Assembly (NCBI GenBank): GCA_009268125.1
Contig: WBOU01000010.1
Span: forward strand, 62,001 to 126,000
Direction: 5' to 3'
Source: Chloroflexia bacterium SDU3-3
GTDB taxonomy: Bacteria > Chloroflexota > Chloroflexia > Chloroflexales > Roseiflexaceae
DNA: 64,000 nt
Shown here: one piece after another, positions 41,735 through 51,317 of the stretch
Layout: the number at the start of each line of letters is the position of its first letter
Position numbering within the stretch: the first letter of the stretch is position 1
Program-made: the position numbers and the translations under genes
Notes under the pieces: generated by a model
Seen by the model: the letters and a program-made list of their open reading frames with translations, nothing else
Told to the model about the DNA's origin: nothing
Database searches by the model: none

Positions 41735-44023
41735 ATGACCGATGCCCCCCAGCCCGCCCCCGTCGACCTGACCAACTGCGACCGCGAGCCGATCCACATC
41801 CCCGGCAGCATCCAGCCGCACGGCGCGCTGCTGGCCATGGTCGAGCCAGCGCTGCAGATCGTGCAGGCCAGCGCCAACACCGAGGCGCTGCTGGGCCGCC
41901 CGCCCGAGGCGCTGCTGGGCCAGCCGCTGGGTGCGCTGCTGGCCCCCGCCGACATCGAGCTGCTGCGGCGCGACATCCTGCCGCGCCTGGCCGAGGCCAC
42001 GCCGCGCTACCTGCCCGCCATGCAGGTGGGCGGCGCGTGGTTCGAGCCGACCGTCCACCGCTACGACGGCCTGCTCATCCTAGAGCTGGAGCAGCAGCCC
42101 GCCGTGCGGCAGGCCCCCACCGACATCTACACCGCCACCCGCGACATCCTGGCCGCCCTGAACGCCGCGCCCGACCTGCGCAGCTTCTGCCAGATCGCCG
42201 CCGAGCAGGTGCGCGCCTTCACCGGCTTCGACCGCGTGATGATCTACCGCTTCCGCGAGGATGACTCCGGCGCGGTGCTGGCCGAGGCCTACCGCCCCGA
42301 CCTTGAGTCGTTCCTGGGCCTGCACTACCCCGCGTCGGACATCCCGCGCCAGGCCCGCGCGCTCTACCTGAAGAGCTGGCTGCGCATGAAGCCCGACAAC
42401 GACGCCCAGCCCGTGCCGCTGGTGCCGCAGATCAACCCCGCCACCGGCGCGCCGCTCGACCTGAGCCACACCACCATCCGCAGCATGTCGCCCATCCACA
42501 GCGAGTACCTGCGCAACATGGGCGTGCGGTCCACCATGTCGATCTCGATCATCCACGACGGCAGGCTCTGGGGCCTGGTGGCCTGCCACCACTACGCCGG
42601 GCCAAAGTACATCGCCCACGAGCCGCGCGCCGCCTGCGAGCTGCTGGCCCACATGATCTCGGTGCAGATCAAGGCCAAGCAGGACGCCGAGCAGCACGGC
42701 TACATGCTGCAGCTGGCCAGCGTGCAGGCCCAGCTGGTGGCCCAGATGGCCGAGGCCGAGCACTACCGGCTGGGGCTGACCCAGGGCCAGCCCAACCTGC
42801 TGGGCTGGATCGAGGCGGGCGGCGTGGCCGTGTGCGCCGACGGCGCGGTCGAGCGGCTGGGCTACACCCCCAGCGAGGCCCAGATCCAGGCCCTGGTGCG
42901 CTGGCTGATCTCGCTGGATGGCGACCCGGTGTTCGCCACCCACGCCCTGCCCGCGCGCTACCCGCCGGCCCAGGCCTTCGCGGATGTGGCCAGCGGCCTG
43001 ATGGCGGTGCGGCTCTCGGCCTACCAGCCCGAGTACATCCTGTGGTTCCGCCCCGAGTACCGCCACACCGTCAGCTGGGCGGGCGACCCCACCAAGCCCG
43101 TGGCCGTCGGGCCGCTGGGCACGCGCCTGACCCCGCGCACCTCATTCGCGCTCTGGCAGCAGGAGGTGGCGGGCACATCCGCGCCCTGGCAGCCCTTCGA
43201 GCGCGAGGCGGCGGGCCAGCTGCGCCGCGCCATTTTAGAGCTGGTGATCCGCCGCACCAGCGAGCTGGCCCAGCTGAACGCCGAGCTAGAGCGCAGCAAC
43301 CAGGAGCTGGACTCCTTCGCCTACATCGCCTCGCACGATCTGAAGGAGCCGCTGCGCGGCATCCACAACTATTCGCACTTTTTGCTGGAGGACTACAGCG
43401 ACAAGATCGACGAGGAGGGCCAGCAGAAGCTCAACACCCTCATCCGCCTGACCCAGCGCATGGAGACGCTGATCGACTCGCTGCTGCACTACTCGCGCGT
43501 CGGGCGGCTCGACCTGGCCTTCGCCATGGTCGACCTCAACCAGGAGCTGGAGGAGATCGTGCTGCTGCTGGGCCAGCGCATCCGCGAGCGCGGGGCCGAG
43601 ATCCAGATCCCCAGGCCGCTGCCCACCATCTACGCCGACCGCGCCCGCGTCGGCGAGGTGTTTAGCAACCTGATCTCGAACGCGATCAAGTACAATGATA
43701 AAGAGATCCCGATCGTGCGGGTCGACGCGCGGCGCGTGACCTTGCGCGACGAGTCGGGAGCGCCCGCCGAGGGCTACATCTTCTCGGTGAGCGACAACGG
43801 CATCGGCATCGCCGAAAACCATCACGAGGCGATCTTCCGTATCTTCAAACGGCTGCACGGGCGCGGCGAGTACGGCGGCGGCGTGGGCGCAGGCCTCACC
43901 ATCGCCCGCAAGATCATCGAGCGGCACGGCGGCAAAATCTGGATCACATCGCAGCCGGGCGGGGGTACGACCTTCTCCTTCACGCTTGGCCCAGGCACAA
44001 TCGACGACCAACAAACGCCATGA
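41735..44023 (+). CDS. bacteriophytochrome histidine kinase
   Basis: This 762-residue red/far-red photoreceptor kinase has PAS-GAF-PHY-HisKA-HATPase order. Cys15 in LTNCDREPIHIPG is the biliverdin attachment site. The GAF domain has YPASDIPRQAR (about 205) with the chromophore-contacting Asp, and the PHY tongue shows PRTSF. The kinase has its phospho-acceptor His in IASHDLKEPL (about 534), the N box NLISNAIKYND and the G boxes. Light-driven autophosphorylation should pass phosphate to the response regulator, whose start overlaps this stop (ATGA). No haem oxygenase gene is next door, so biliverdin must come from elsewhere. Confidence 0.95.
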   Translation: MTDAPQPAPVDLTNCDREPIHIPGSIQPHGALLAMVEPALQIVQASANTEALLGRPPEALLGQPLGALLAPADIELLRRDILPRLAEATPRYLPAMQVGGAWFEPTVHRYDGLLILELEQQPAVRQAPTDIYTATRDILAALNAAPDLRSFCQIAAEQVRAFTGFDRVMIYRFREDDSGAVLAEAYRPDLESFLGLHYPASDIPRQARALYLKSWLRMKPDNDAQPVPLVPQINPATGAPLDLSHTTIRSMSPIHSEYLRNMGVRSTMSISIIHDGRLWGLVACHHYAGPKYIAHEPRAACELLAHMISVQIKAKQDAEQHGYMLQLASVQAQLVAQMAEAEHYRLGLTQGQPNLLGWIEAGGVAVCADGAVERLGYTPSEAQIQALVRWLISLDGDPVFATHALPARYPPAQAFADVASGLMAVRLSAYQPEYILWFRPEYRHTVSWAGDPTKPVAVGPLGTRLTPRTSFALWQQEVAGTSAPWQPFEREAAGQLRRAILELVIRRTSELAQLNAELERSNQELDSFAYIASHDLKEPLRGIHNYSHFLLEDYSDKIDEEGQQKLNTLIRLTQRMETLIDSLLHYSRVGRLDLAFAMVDLNQELEEIVLLLGQRIRERGAEIQIPRPLPTIYADRARVGEVFSNLISNAIKYNDKEIPIVRVDARRVTLRDESGAPAEGYIFSVSDNGIGIAENHHEAIFRIFKRLHGRGEYGGGVGAGLTIARKIIERHGGKIWITSQPGGGTTFSFTLGPGTIDDQQTP

Positions 44024-44460
44024 GAAAGCTTCAGCACCTGCTCTTTATCGAAGACAGCGACGAGGACGCCGAGGCAGTCGCGCGCACGCTGGCAAAAGAC
44101 GCGCCCGGCATCACCTACACGCGCTGCACCACCGCCGATCAGGCGCTCGACTATCTCTACCGGCGCGGCAGCTACGCCAGCCAGGCCACGCCGCGCCCGC
44201 AGTTCATCCTGCTCGACCTCAACCTGCCCGGCACCGACGGGCGCGAGTTCCTGCGGATGATCAAGGAGGACTCCCAGCTGCGCACCATACCCGTGATCAT
44301 CTTCACCACATCCAGCAACCCCACCGACATCGACGCGTGCTACCGCGCCGGGGCCAACAGCTACCAGGTGAAGCCAGTGAACTACGCCAGCTTTCGACAG
44401 GGCATGAAACACCTTCTGAACTATTGGATCGAGACCGTAGCGCTGCCAACGCACGAATAA
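44020..44460 (+). CDS. Rcp1-type single-domain response regulator
   Basis: The protein has 146 residues. The receiver fold has the acidic pair EDSDED near the N-terminus, the phospho-acceptor Asp in ILLDLNLPG (about 66), Thr in IIFTTS and Lys in YQVKPVN. No output domain is present, as in cyanobacterial Rcp1, the partner of phytochrome Cph1. It is translationally coupled to the phytochrome gene and should be its phosphorylation target. It may pass the signal on to the hybrid kinase that follows 7 bp later. Confidence 0.92.
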   Translation: MRKLQHLLFIEDSDEDAEAVARTLAKDAPGITYTRCTTADQALDYLYRRGSYASQATPRPQFILLDLNLPGTDGREFLRMIKEDSQLRTIPVIIFTTSSNPTDIDACYRAGANSYQVKPVNYASFRQGMKHLLNYWIETVALPTHE

Positions 44461-44467
44461 CGAACGC

Positions 44468-46024
44468 ATGAGCAACCAATTGAAGACGATTCTACTTATT
44501 GATGATGCGCAGGAGGATCGTGTTGCTATTCGCCGGCAGCTTGTGACCGCACGAGGGGATGAGTGGGTGGTAGTGGAGGCAGAATCTGGGTCGCAGGGAA
44601 TCGAGCTTTGGCGGAGGCACCTTCCAGCATGTGTGCTGCTTGACTATATGCTGCCCGACATGAGCGGGCTAGACGTGCTCGACATCCTATCCGGCGAGAC
44701 GCAGGGGGCCGCGCCCGTGATCATGCTGACCGGCAGCGGCGACACCGCCGTGGCCGTGGAGAGCATGAAGCGCGGCGCGCAGGACTATCTTTCCAAAAAT
44801 CAGCTCGGGGCGGCGCAGCTGGCCCGCGCGATCGACAACACGCTTGAGCGCGTGCGGCTGCACCACGAGCGCCAGCGGGCCGCCGAGCGCATCCAGCAGC
44901 TCCAGGCCCTCACCGGCGCGCTGCTGGGGGCGCTCGCCCCCGCCGAGGTGGCCGCGACCATGGCCCAGCACGCCCGCGAGGCGCTGGGCGCGCTGGCCTT
45001 CGCGCTCGATCTGGCCTCGGCCAGGGACGCGCGCACCCAGATCGAGGGCGACCCCGGTGGCGCGCTTGACGCGGCCATGGCCGAGGCCGAGCGCAGCGCC
45101 AGCGCGGTGTGGCGCGCGACACCCGGCGGCGACACGGCGGTGGCCATCCCGCTGCTGGTCGGCGCACAGCCGCTCGGCGTGCTGGGCCTGGCCTTCCCGC
45201 CCGGCCACGCCCCCAACGCCGACGACCGCGCCCACATCCAGACCATAGCCCAGCAGTGCGCCCTGGCCCTTGAGCGCGCGCGGCTCTACGCCGAGGCCAA
45301 CCAGGCCCGCTCCATCGCCGAGGACGCGGTGCAGATGCGCGACCAGTTCCTGGCCGTGGGCGTGCACGAGCTGAAGAACGCGCTCACCCCGCTGTTCGGC
45401 AACGCCCAGCTGCTCATGCGCCGCGCCGCCCGCTCCAACGCGCTGGGCGAGGGCGAGCTGCGCGCCCTGCGCACCATCACCGACCAGGCCACGCGCATCA
45501 ACCAGCTGATCTCGTCGCTGCTCGATGTGTCGCGGATCGAGATGGGCGCGTTCACCGTCGCGCCCGCCCGCTTCGACCTGTGCGCCATGGCCGAGCGGAT
45601 CGCCGACGAGCTGCGGCCCGCGCTGACCCACCACACGCTCCACCTCGATCTGCCGCAGCAGCCCGTGCACATCGAGGGCGACGAGCAGCGGCTAGAGCAG
45701 GTGCTGCGCAACCTGCTGAGCAACGCGGTGAAGTACAGCCCCGACGGCGGCATGATCACCGTTCGCCTGACCGCCCACCGCAGCACCGTCGATCTGGCGG
45801 TGGCCGACCAGGGGCTGGGGATCGCGGCGGATGCCATCCCCAAGCTGTTCCAGCGCTTCTACCGCGCGATCAACCCCAGCTCGCACACGATCGATGGCAA
45901 CGGCATCGGGCTGTACATCGTGCGGCAGATCGTCGAGCTGCACGGCGGCGCTGTCCATGTCGAGAGCGCGCGGGGCCAGGGCAGCACCTTCACCGTCACG
46001 CTGCCGCGCACGCCCGTGCCATAG
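44468..46024 (+). CDS. hybrid receiver-GAF-histidine kinase
   Basis: The protein has 518 residues. A receiver domain (about 8-125, phospho-Asp in LLDYMLPDMSG) leads through a helical linker to a GAF-like domain (about 140-275) and then HisKA-HATPase (about 290-515). The His lies in VGVHELKNALTPL (about 299), with N box LLSNAVKYSPDGG and G boxes DQGLGI and GNGIGLYIV. The receiver at the N-terminus suggests that the kinase is switched by phosphate from another kinase, most simply the phytochrome two genes upstream. No DNA-binding domain is present. Confidence 0.92.
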   Translation: MSNQLKTILLIDDAQEDRVAIRRQLVTARGDEWVVVEAESGSQGIELWRRHLPACVLLDYMLPDMSGLDVLDILSGETQGAAPVIMLTGSGDTAVAVESMKRGAQDYLSKNQLGAAQLARAIDNTLERVRLHHERQRAAERIQQLQALTGALLGALAPAEVAATMAQHAREALGALAFALDLASARDARTQIEGDPGGALDAAMAEAERSASAVWRATPGGDTAVAIPLLVGAQPLGVLGLAFPPGHAPNADDRAHIQTIAQQCALALERARLYAEANQARSIAEDAVQMRDQFLAVGVHELKNALTPLFGNAQLLMRRAARSNALGEGELRALRTITDQATRINQLISSLLDVSRIEMGAFTVAPARFDLCAMAERIADELRPALTHHTLHLDLPQQPVHIEGDEQRLEQVLRNLLSNAVKYSPDGGMITVRLTAHRSTVDLAVADQGLGIAADAIPKLFQRFYRAINPSSHTIDGNGIGLYIVRQIVELHGGAVHVESARGQGSTFTVTLPRTPVP

Positions 46025-46177
46025 CCCCCTGCGCCGCAGCCGCCTGGGCTGCGGCGCACCATCCTGCCTCTTCGGACAGCCCCAAACTGCCCCGCAGGGC
46101 CGATCTGCCCGCGCGCCCGCCGTGCTATCATCAGCCCATCCGCATCATTCCCCCAAAAAAGAGAAGTGAGGCATGGC

Positions 46178-46615
46178 ATGACAGAAGATCGCACCTTTAT
46201 CGAGCGCAACCGCGCCGGGCTGGATCGGCTGCGCGGCCTGGTGGAGAGCCTGAGCGACGAGGAGATGCAGCGCCCCGTGGGCGAGCACTGGACGGTGGCC
46301 ATCGCGCTGGCGCACCTGGCCTTCTGGGATCGGCGGGCGCTCAACATGATCACGCAGAGCGAGCAGGCCGGGCAGCTCACGGTGCCGCCCATCGACGTGA
46401 GCGTGAACGACATCTCGCTGCCGCTGTGGGCCGCCATCCCGCCCCGCGAGGCAGCCCGCATGGCCATCGCCGCCGCCGAGGCCATCGACCAGCACCTCGC
46501 CCAGGTCGCGCCCGAGCTGCTCGCGCAGTTCTACGCCCACAACCCGCGCTGGGTCGAGCGCGCCCGCCACCGCGACGCCCACCTGGCCGAGGTCGAGGCT
46601 GCCCTGGGCCGCTAG
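46178..46615 (+). CDS. DinB-like protein
   Basis: This 145-residue DinB-superfamily four-helix protein has HWTVAIALAHLAFWDRRAL, a His in LAHL and late HRDAHLAEVEAAL. It is a distant relative of the protein at 3174. A GTG at 46166 is in frame, but ATG 46178 has the GTGAGG site at a better distance. Activity is unknown; a metal-dependent thiol transferase is the family theme. Confidence 0.7.
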   Translation: MTEDRTFIERNRAGLDRLRGLVESLSDEEMQRPVGEHWTVAIALAHLAFWDRRALNMITQSEQAGQLTVPPIDVSVNDISLPLWAAIPPREAARMAIAAAEAIDQHLAQVAPELLAQFYAHNPRWVERARHRDAHLAEVEAALGR

Positions 46616-46670
46616 GCGTAACCTGAGTGGGGCAAGCAGATCGGTAGGAACAACCAGCATAGCCCATGAG

Positions 46671-47120
46671 GTGAGGATGACCGAGAGTATTATCGACCGT
46701 GCCCTGGCGTGGGCCGAGGCGCGGCTGGGCGATCCATCGTACGCCGGGCGCTGCCTCGGCTTCGTGGAGGACTGCTTCGAGCGCGGCAATAGCATCGAGG
46801 TGTTCGGCTATAGCTCCGCGCAGGAGGCGGCGGATGCCTACGGCGCGCAGCCGGGGGGCCAGCCAGCGCCGCGCGGCGCGCTGGTGTTCTACGCCTGCCA
46901 AGGGCTTGTCGGTGGCGACCTGAGGCGCTGGGGCCACGTGGGCATCGCGCTGGGCGACGGGCGCGTGCTGCACGCGTGGGATGTGGTGCGGGTAGACCAC
47001 GAGCGCGCCATCGAGCAGCTGGCCCCGCCGCCCACATGGACCAGCCCGGCCTACATCGGCTGGGTGCCCGCCGAGCGACTGCTGGCGGGCTGCGTGCCGC
47101 GCCAGTGGGACGCGCCGTGA
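46671..47120 (+). CDS. hypothetical protein with NlpC/CHAP-like Cys-His pattern
   Basis: The protein has 149 residues. A Cys in YAGRCLGFVEDCF, followed about 65 residues later by WGHVGIALGDGRVLHAWD, resembles the Cys...His-based amidase/peptidase fold (NlpC/P60, CHAP). No signal peptide is seen, so a cytoplasmic target or export by other means must be assumed. The start is GTG 46671 or ATG 46677. It overlaps the next gene by 4 bp (GTGA), so the two form a pair. The enzyme assignment is motif-based and uncertain. Confidence 0.55.
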   Translation: MRMTESIIDRALAWAEARLGDPSYAGRCLGFVEDCFERGNSIEVFGYSSAQEAADAYGAQPGGQPAPRGALVFYACQGLVGGDLRRWGHVGIALGDGRVLHAWDVVRVDHERAIEQLAPPPTWTSPAYIGWVPAERLLAGCVPRQWDAP

Positions 47121-47554
47121 GCGACGGCACGCCGATCTATGAGGACTGGACCACCGACTACGCCACGCTGGGCGACGATGTGTTTGTGGCCACCTCGGCC
47201 CAGGGCGAGCTGCGCTCGCGCCGCAGCCCGCTGGCCCACCCCACAGCCCTGGCGGTGCTGCACGGCGCAGCGGGCGACCGCCACCTTCGATCGCTGGCGG
47301 CCTCGTGCCTCATCCCGCAGCATCTGGAAGATCTCCACCAGCACGCGCTCCAGGGCAACCCCGACCCAGCCATTGTCGCCGCCATCCTGGGCGAGCTGGC
47401 CGATGATGTGGCCGTTCTGGACCGGGGCGACCCCGCCGCACGTCGCGTGGTGGCCAAGGCGCGCACCCTGGCTAGCCAGCCCGCACATGCAGGCGAGGCC
47501 AGCGCAGCATTCCTGCGCGCCTTCGCGGCCTGGGGCAAGGACAGAGAGCGGTGA
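47117..47554 (+). CDS. hypothetical 145-residue protein
   Basis: GTG 47117 overlaps the preceding stop. The frame is open further upstream but would run through the previous gene. The protein is Ala-rich and helical (LAHPTALAVLHGAAGDRHLRSLAAS, HLEDLHQHALQGNPDPAIVAAILGELADDVAVL). It has no signal peptide or membrane span. No family is recognised. It probably works with the CHAP-like protein encoded just before. Confidence 0.6.
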   Translation: MSDGTPIYEDWTTDYATLGDDVFVATSAQGELRSRRSPLAHPTALAVLHGAAGDRHLRSLAASCLIPQHLEDLHQHALQGNPDPAIVAAILGELADDVAVLDRGDPAARRVVAKARTLASQPAHAGEASAAFLRAFAAWGKDRER

Positions 47555-47720
47555 GTGAACGAAAGAGTGCGCGATACAACAATGGGAATATATTTGCACT
47601 GGTAGATTTCATAGCAAAACAAGCTCGACCCCTGAAAGATCAAGCGCTAAACTAACTATCTCTGCTGATACCGCCTCCGCCAAAAGTGCGCCACACCTGC
47701 GCCAAACAGGAACATGAACC

Positions 47721-48578
47721 ATGGCACACCAACACGCGCGCCTGATCGCCGCGCTGCGCAGCATGAGCGAGCCAGCGCTGGAGCTGCTCTACGCGGGCGG
47801 CTGGCCAGCGCGCCTCGCCCACCGCTGCGGCCTACAGCCCCCGCCGCACGTCATCCGCCACCACATCGCCCACGCCGAGGGCGGCGCACGGCAGCCAGCT
47901 CTGCGCATCGCCTTCGCATCCGATTTCCACGTGGGCGCGACCACCCACTGGGCGGCGATCGAGGCGGCGTGCCGGGCCATCGAGCAGCAGCGGCCCGACC
48001 TGCTGCTGCTGGGCGGCGACTTCGTGTCGCTGCACCAGCGGCATATCGGCCCGCTCGCCAGACGCCTGGGCCAGATACCGGCCCCGCTGGGGCGCTTCGC
48101 CGTGCTAGGCAATCACGACCGCTGGGCGCGGCCCCACATCATTATGCGCCACCTTGAGCAGGCGGGGGTCCAGCTGCTGATCAACGAGAACCGCAGGCTG
48201 CCCGCGCCCTTCGAGCACATCTGGGTCTGCGGGCTGGATGACGCCGACACCGGGCACCCCGACGCCCGCCGCGCCCTGCGCGGGGCCGACGGCACCCGCA
48301 TCATCCTCATGCACTCCCCCGACACCCTGGCCAATCTGGGCGACGAGCCGTTCGCGCTGGCGCTGGCCGGCCACACCCACGGCGGCCAGGTGGCGCTGCC
48401 CTCGGGGCGGGCGCTGCTGGTTCCCGGCGGCGCGCTGTGCCGCCAGTACGCGGCGGGCATCTTTGCGCTGGGCGGCGCGCAGTCGCGCACCCTGATCGTG
48501 AGCCGAGGCGTGGGCTACAGCACCTTCCCCTTCCGCGCCTTCGCGCCCGCCGACGTGGTGATGGCGACGCTGAGGTGA
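47721..48578 (+). CDS. calcineurin-type metallophosphoesterase
   Basis: This 285-residue protein has all five phosphoesterase motifs: ASDFHVG, LLGGDFV, GNHDRW, a His in MHSPD and GHTHGG near the C-terminus. It hydrolyses phospho-mono- or diesters with two metal ions; the layout is closest to the YkuE/YaeI group, which in some members acts on lipids. No signal peptide is obvious. It precedes the WD40 genes on the same strand. Confidence 0.88.
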   Translation: MAHQHARLIAALRSMSEPALELLYAGGWPARLAHRCGLQPPPHVIRHHIAHAEGGARQPALRIAFASDFHVGATTHWAAIEAACRAIEQQRPDLLLLGGDFVSLHQRHIGPLARRLGQIPAPLGRFAVLGNHDRWARPHIIMRHLEQAGVQLLINENRRLPAPFEHIWVCGLDDADTGHPDARRALRGADGTRIILMHSPDTLANLGDEPFALALAGHTHGGQVALPSGRALLVPGGALCRQYAAGIFALGGAQSRTLIVSRGVGYSTFPFRAFAPADVVMATLR

Positions 48579-48664
48579 GACAAGCGGCGCGCTGCGACAA
48601 AGTGGCGGACGCTGCGTATCTCTTTTCAGCAAGATCTGTAAGCATGTCCATGAGGATTTGACCT

Positions 48665-49750
48665 GTGAATAGTACCGCAGCAGCCCAGCGCCGCGCCCTC
48701 CCAAAGGCCGGCATATGCTTTCTAGCCATCGCCCTGCTGGCCATCGCCCTGGCTGGGGGCACGCTCTTCGCCACCCAGGCCGCCCCCGAAGCGCAGCAGA
48801 CCCAGGCCATCACCGGCCTAGCCGTACCCGGCTTCGCGCGCAGCCGTGTGATCTTCACGCCCACCGGCGAGTCGATCATCGGCACCGAGAAGACCTCGGT
48901 GGTGGCGTGGGATCGGGCCAGCGGCAGAGAGCTGCCGCAGTTCACTCTCGCGGGGGGAGACCAGCCATGGTTCTACGATCTGCAGATCAGCCCTGACGGC
49001 ACGATGCTGGCCATAGGCGGTAGCGAAGCCATCGTGCTAGATCGCGCCAGCGGCAAACAGATCCGCAGCATCCGCCCGCTGCCGAACAGCAGGGGCGACG
49101 AGCCTGTCTACCAGGTGGCCTTCAGCCCCGACAGCGCCAAACTCGCCATCCAATCCGGCAGTGTCGCGATCTACGACATCGCCAGCGGCACCTACGAGCA
49201 GAACATCCCCGCCCAGCAGCGCAGTTTGGTCACACTCGTGGGCATGGCCTTCAGCCCCGATGGCCGCTACATCGCGGTGGGACAAGAGAACGGTCAGACC
49301 GCGCTCTGGGATCTTCATTCGCGCCAGATCGTGCGCACCTTCGAGGGCGGGGGAACAAGCGTGGGCGACCTAGCCTTCAGCCCCGATGGCCGCTCCCTCG
49401 CCACCGCCGACGACAATGGCACCGCCAGCATCTGGGATATCGCCAGCGGGCGGCTTGCGCGCCGTATCACCGTGGGCAGCGACTGGGACACCCTGTTGGG
49501 GCGGCGTCCCCATGCCGAACCTCACAGCTGGAGCAGCGCCATCGCCTTCAGCCACGACGGCGGCAGGCTGGCAGTAGGCGGCAACGACGCCACCGCAGGC
49601 GTGTGGGATGTGCGGAGCGGCGTGCAGATCTATCGGCTTACCGGCCACACCGGCATGGTCAGCAGCATCGCCTTTAGCCCCAACGACCGATCGCTCGTCA
49701 CACGCTCGGCAGATGGCTCGGTGCGAGTGTGGTCAGTCGCCGCACCCTAG
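48665..49750 (+). CDS. membrane-anchored WD40 beta-propeller protein
   Basis: The protein has 361 residues. One N-terminal membrane anchor (about 14-38, LAIALLAIALAGGTLFA) is followed by WD40-type repeats, each marked by an AFSPDG-like strand (VAFSPDSAKLAI, MAFSPDGRYIAV, LAFSPDGRSLAT, IAFSHDGGRLAV, IAFSPNDRSLVT) and GVWD/SIWD ends. The propeller would lie outside the cytoplasmic membrane and act as a binding scaffold. The start is GTG 48665. It is paralogous to the next gene. Confidence 0.85.
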   Translation: MNSTAAAQRRALPKAGICFLAIALLAIALAGGTLFATQAAPEAQQTQAITGLAVPGFARSRVIFTPTGESIIGTEKTSVVAWDRASGRELPQFTLAGGDQPWFYDLQISPDGTMLAIGGSEAIVLDRASGKQIRSIRPLPNSRGDEPVYQVAFSPDSAKLAIQSGSVAIYDIASGTYEQNIPAQQRSLVTLVGMAFSPDGRYIAVGQENGQTALWDLHSRQIVRTFEGGGTSVGDLAFSPDGRSLATADDNGTASIWDIASGRLARRITVGSDWDTLLGRRPHAEPHSWSSAIAFSHDGGRLAVGGNDATAGVWDVRSGVQIYRLTGHTGMVSSIAFSPNDRSLVTRSADGSVRVWSVAAP

Positions 49751-49850
49751 CGCATCGCCGCAGCTGCCCCATCAAAGGCATGCGACCTATTGCGCGGCTG
49801 CGCGTATCTCTTTCTAGCCAATACGCTCATGTAGCCTGTAAGGAGTACCG

Positions 49851-50969
49851 ATGCTATCGCTCGAGCAGCCCGCCGACGCCCAACCCCAGCGCCGCGCCCG
49901 CCGCCCAGCCGCCGGTCTGATCTTCCTCGCCACCGTCGTGGCGATCATCGCGCTGATCGGGATCTTCCTGATCGTGATCCAAGGCACCCCGAATGCCTCG
50001 CAGCTGCAAACGATCCGCTCTAGAAACAAATCGATGATCACGCGTGTCCGCACCGCATTCACCCCCGACAGCACGGCGCTGATCGGGCCAAGCGGCAGCC
50101 GCGCGGTGACATGGCAGCTCGGCAGCGGTAAAGAACTACAGTCGCTCCAAAATACCTACGAGCCAGATAGCTGGCTCCATGACCTGCAGCTCAGCCCCGA
50201 CGCATCCATGCTTATGGTCGGCGGCGACAGCGTCATCATCTGGGATCGCGCCAGCGGTCGCGAGCTGCTGCGCATCCCCAATGCGCAGGCTGCAAAACCG
50301 TTCTTCTTGGCCGATCAGGTGGCCTTCAGCCCCGATGGTAAAAAAATTGCGGTCGAGGCATATGCCGTCTTCATCTACGACATCGCCAGCGGAACCTTTG
50401 AGGAGCGGATCGGCACCGAGGGCGAAAAGGAAACCATGCTGTTCGACGCGCTCAGCGTCGCCTTCAGCCCCGATGGCCGCTACCTTGTGGTGGGTCGTCA
50501 GAACGGCCAGGCCGTGCTCTGGGATCGCGACCTGCACCAGTTTGTCAGGACATTCCAAGACGAGGGGGATATGGTGAGCGACCTCGCCTTCAGCCCCGAT
50601 GGCCGCTACCTCGCCACCGCCAACGACCTCAACATCGTCACAATCTGGGAAGTCGAGACCGGGAAGCGGGTGCGCACGATCACCATCAGCAGCGCATGGG
50701 ATCGGCGGCTGGGCCGCGCGCCGCACGCACAGGTACGCGACTGGACCACCTCGGTGGCCTTCAGCCCCGATGGCAGGCGTATCGCCGCAGGTAGTACCGA
50801 CGCCACCGCAGGCGTGTGGGATGTGCAGAGCGGCGCGCAGCTCTATCGCCTCGACGGCCACACCGACACGGTCAGCAGCGTCAGCTTTAGCCCTGATGGC
50901 CGCTATGTGGCCACCAACAGCCACGATGGGAACACGATCATCTGGCAGGTGGCGGACGAGACACCGTAG
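49851..50969 (+). CDS. membrane-anchored WD40 beta-propeller protein (paralogue)
   Basis: The protein has 372 residues. The N-terminal helix (about 23-46, LIFLATVVAIIALIGIFLIVI) anchors a WD40 propeller with the same order of repeats as the preceding gene (VAFSPDGKKIAV, VAFSPDGRYLVV, LAFSPDGRYLAT, VAFSPDGRRIAA, VSFSPDGRYVAT). The two genes are a tandem duplication 100 bp apart. The ATG at 49851 follows AAGGAG. The role is unknown; the binding partner could be another envelope protein. Confidence 0.85.
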   Translation: MLSLEQPADAQPQRRARRPAAGLIFLATVVAIIALIGIFLIVIQGTPNASQLQTIRSRNKSMITRVRTAFTPDSTALIGPSGSRAVTWQLGSGKELQSLQNTYEPDSWLHDLQLSPDASMLMVGGDSVIIWDRASGRELLRIPNAQAAKPFFLADQVAFSPDGKKIAVEAYAVFIYDIASGTFEERIGTEGEKETMLFDALSVAFSPDGRYLVVGRQNGQAVLWDRDLHQFVRTFQDEGDMVSDLAFSPDGRYLATANDLNIVTIWEVETGKRVRTITISSAWDRRLGRAPHAQVRDWTTSVAFSPDGRRIAAGSTDATAGVWDVQSGAQLYRLDGHTDTVSSVSFSPDGRYVATNSHDGNTIIWQVADETP

Positions 50970-51224
50970 CCCCGCGCAGCCGCGGTATGCCGCAAGCCAT
51001 GCCGCCCTGGCGACAGCGGCGTGCTGAGCCTGCCCGCCGTGTTCGAGCACCTAGTGCCGCGCCTCCAGGCCGCCCTCAATAGTGATCCGACCGGCTCGGT
51101 GGCGGAGCAAGAAAGCAAAGCACCACCGCTGCATAATCCAGCGGCGGTGCTTGCTCGGCGAGGAGGAGCCATGCTCTTCACCGCACGAGTTATCTAGGCA
51201 ACAAAAGGGTCATTAGCGTGGGGG
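50970..51224. other. gap with a hairpin and a possible gene remnant
   Basis: An inverted repeat, AAGCACCACCGCTG (51118-51131) with CAGCGGCGGTGCTT (51139-51152), could end the WD40 transcript, although no T run follows. A 58-codon frame from GTG 51021 to 51197 (LSLPAVFEHLVPRLQAAL at its start) has a gene-like beginning but no ribosome binding site; it may be a fragment. Confidence 0.45.
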
Positions 51225-51317
51225 ATGGTGCTATATCTCGATCATGGTAGGACTTACCTCTCTATAGCTTACATGGCTCACAATCGACACGCCGCATATA
51301 TCGACCTACGCACTATA

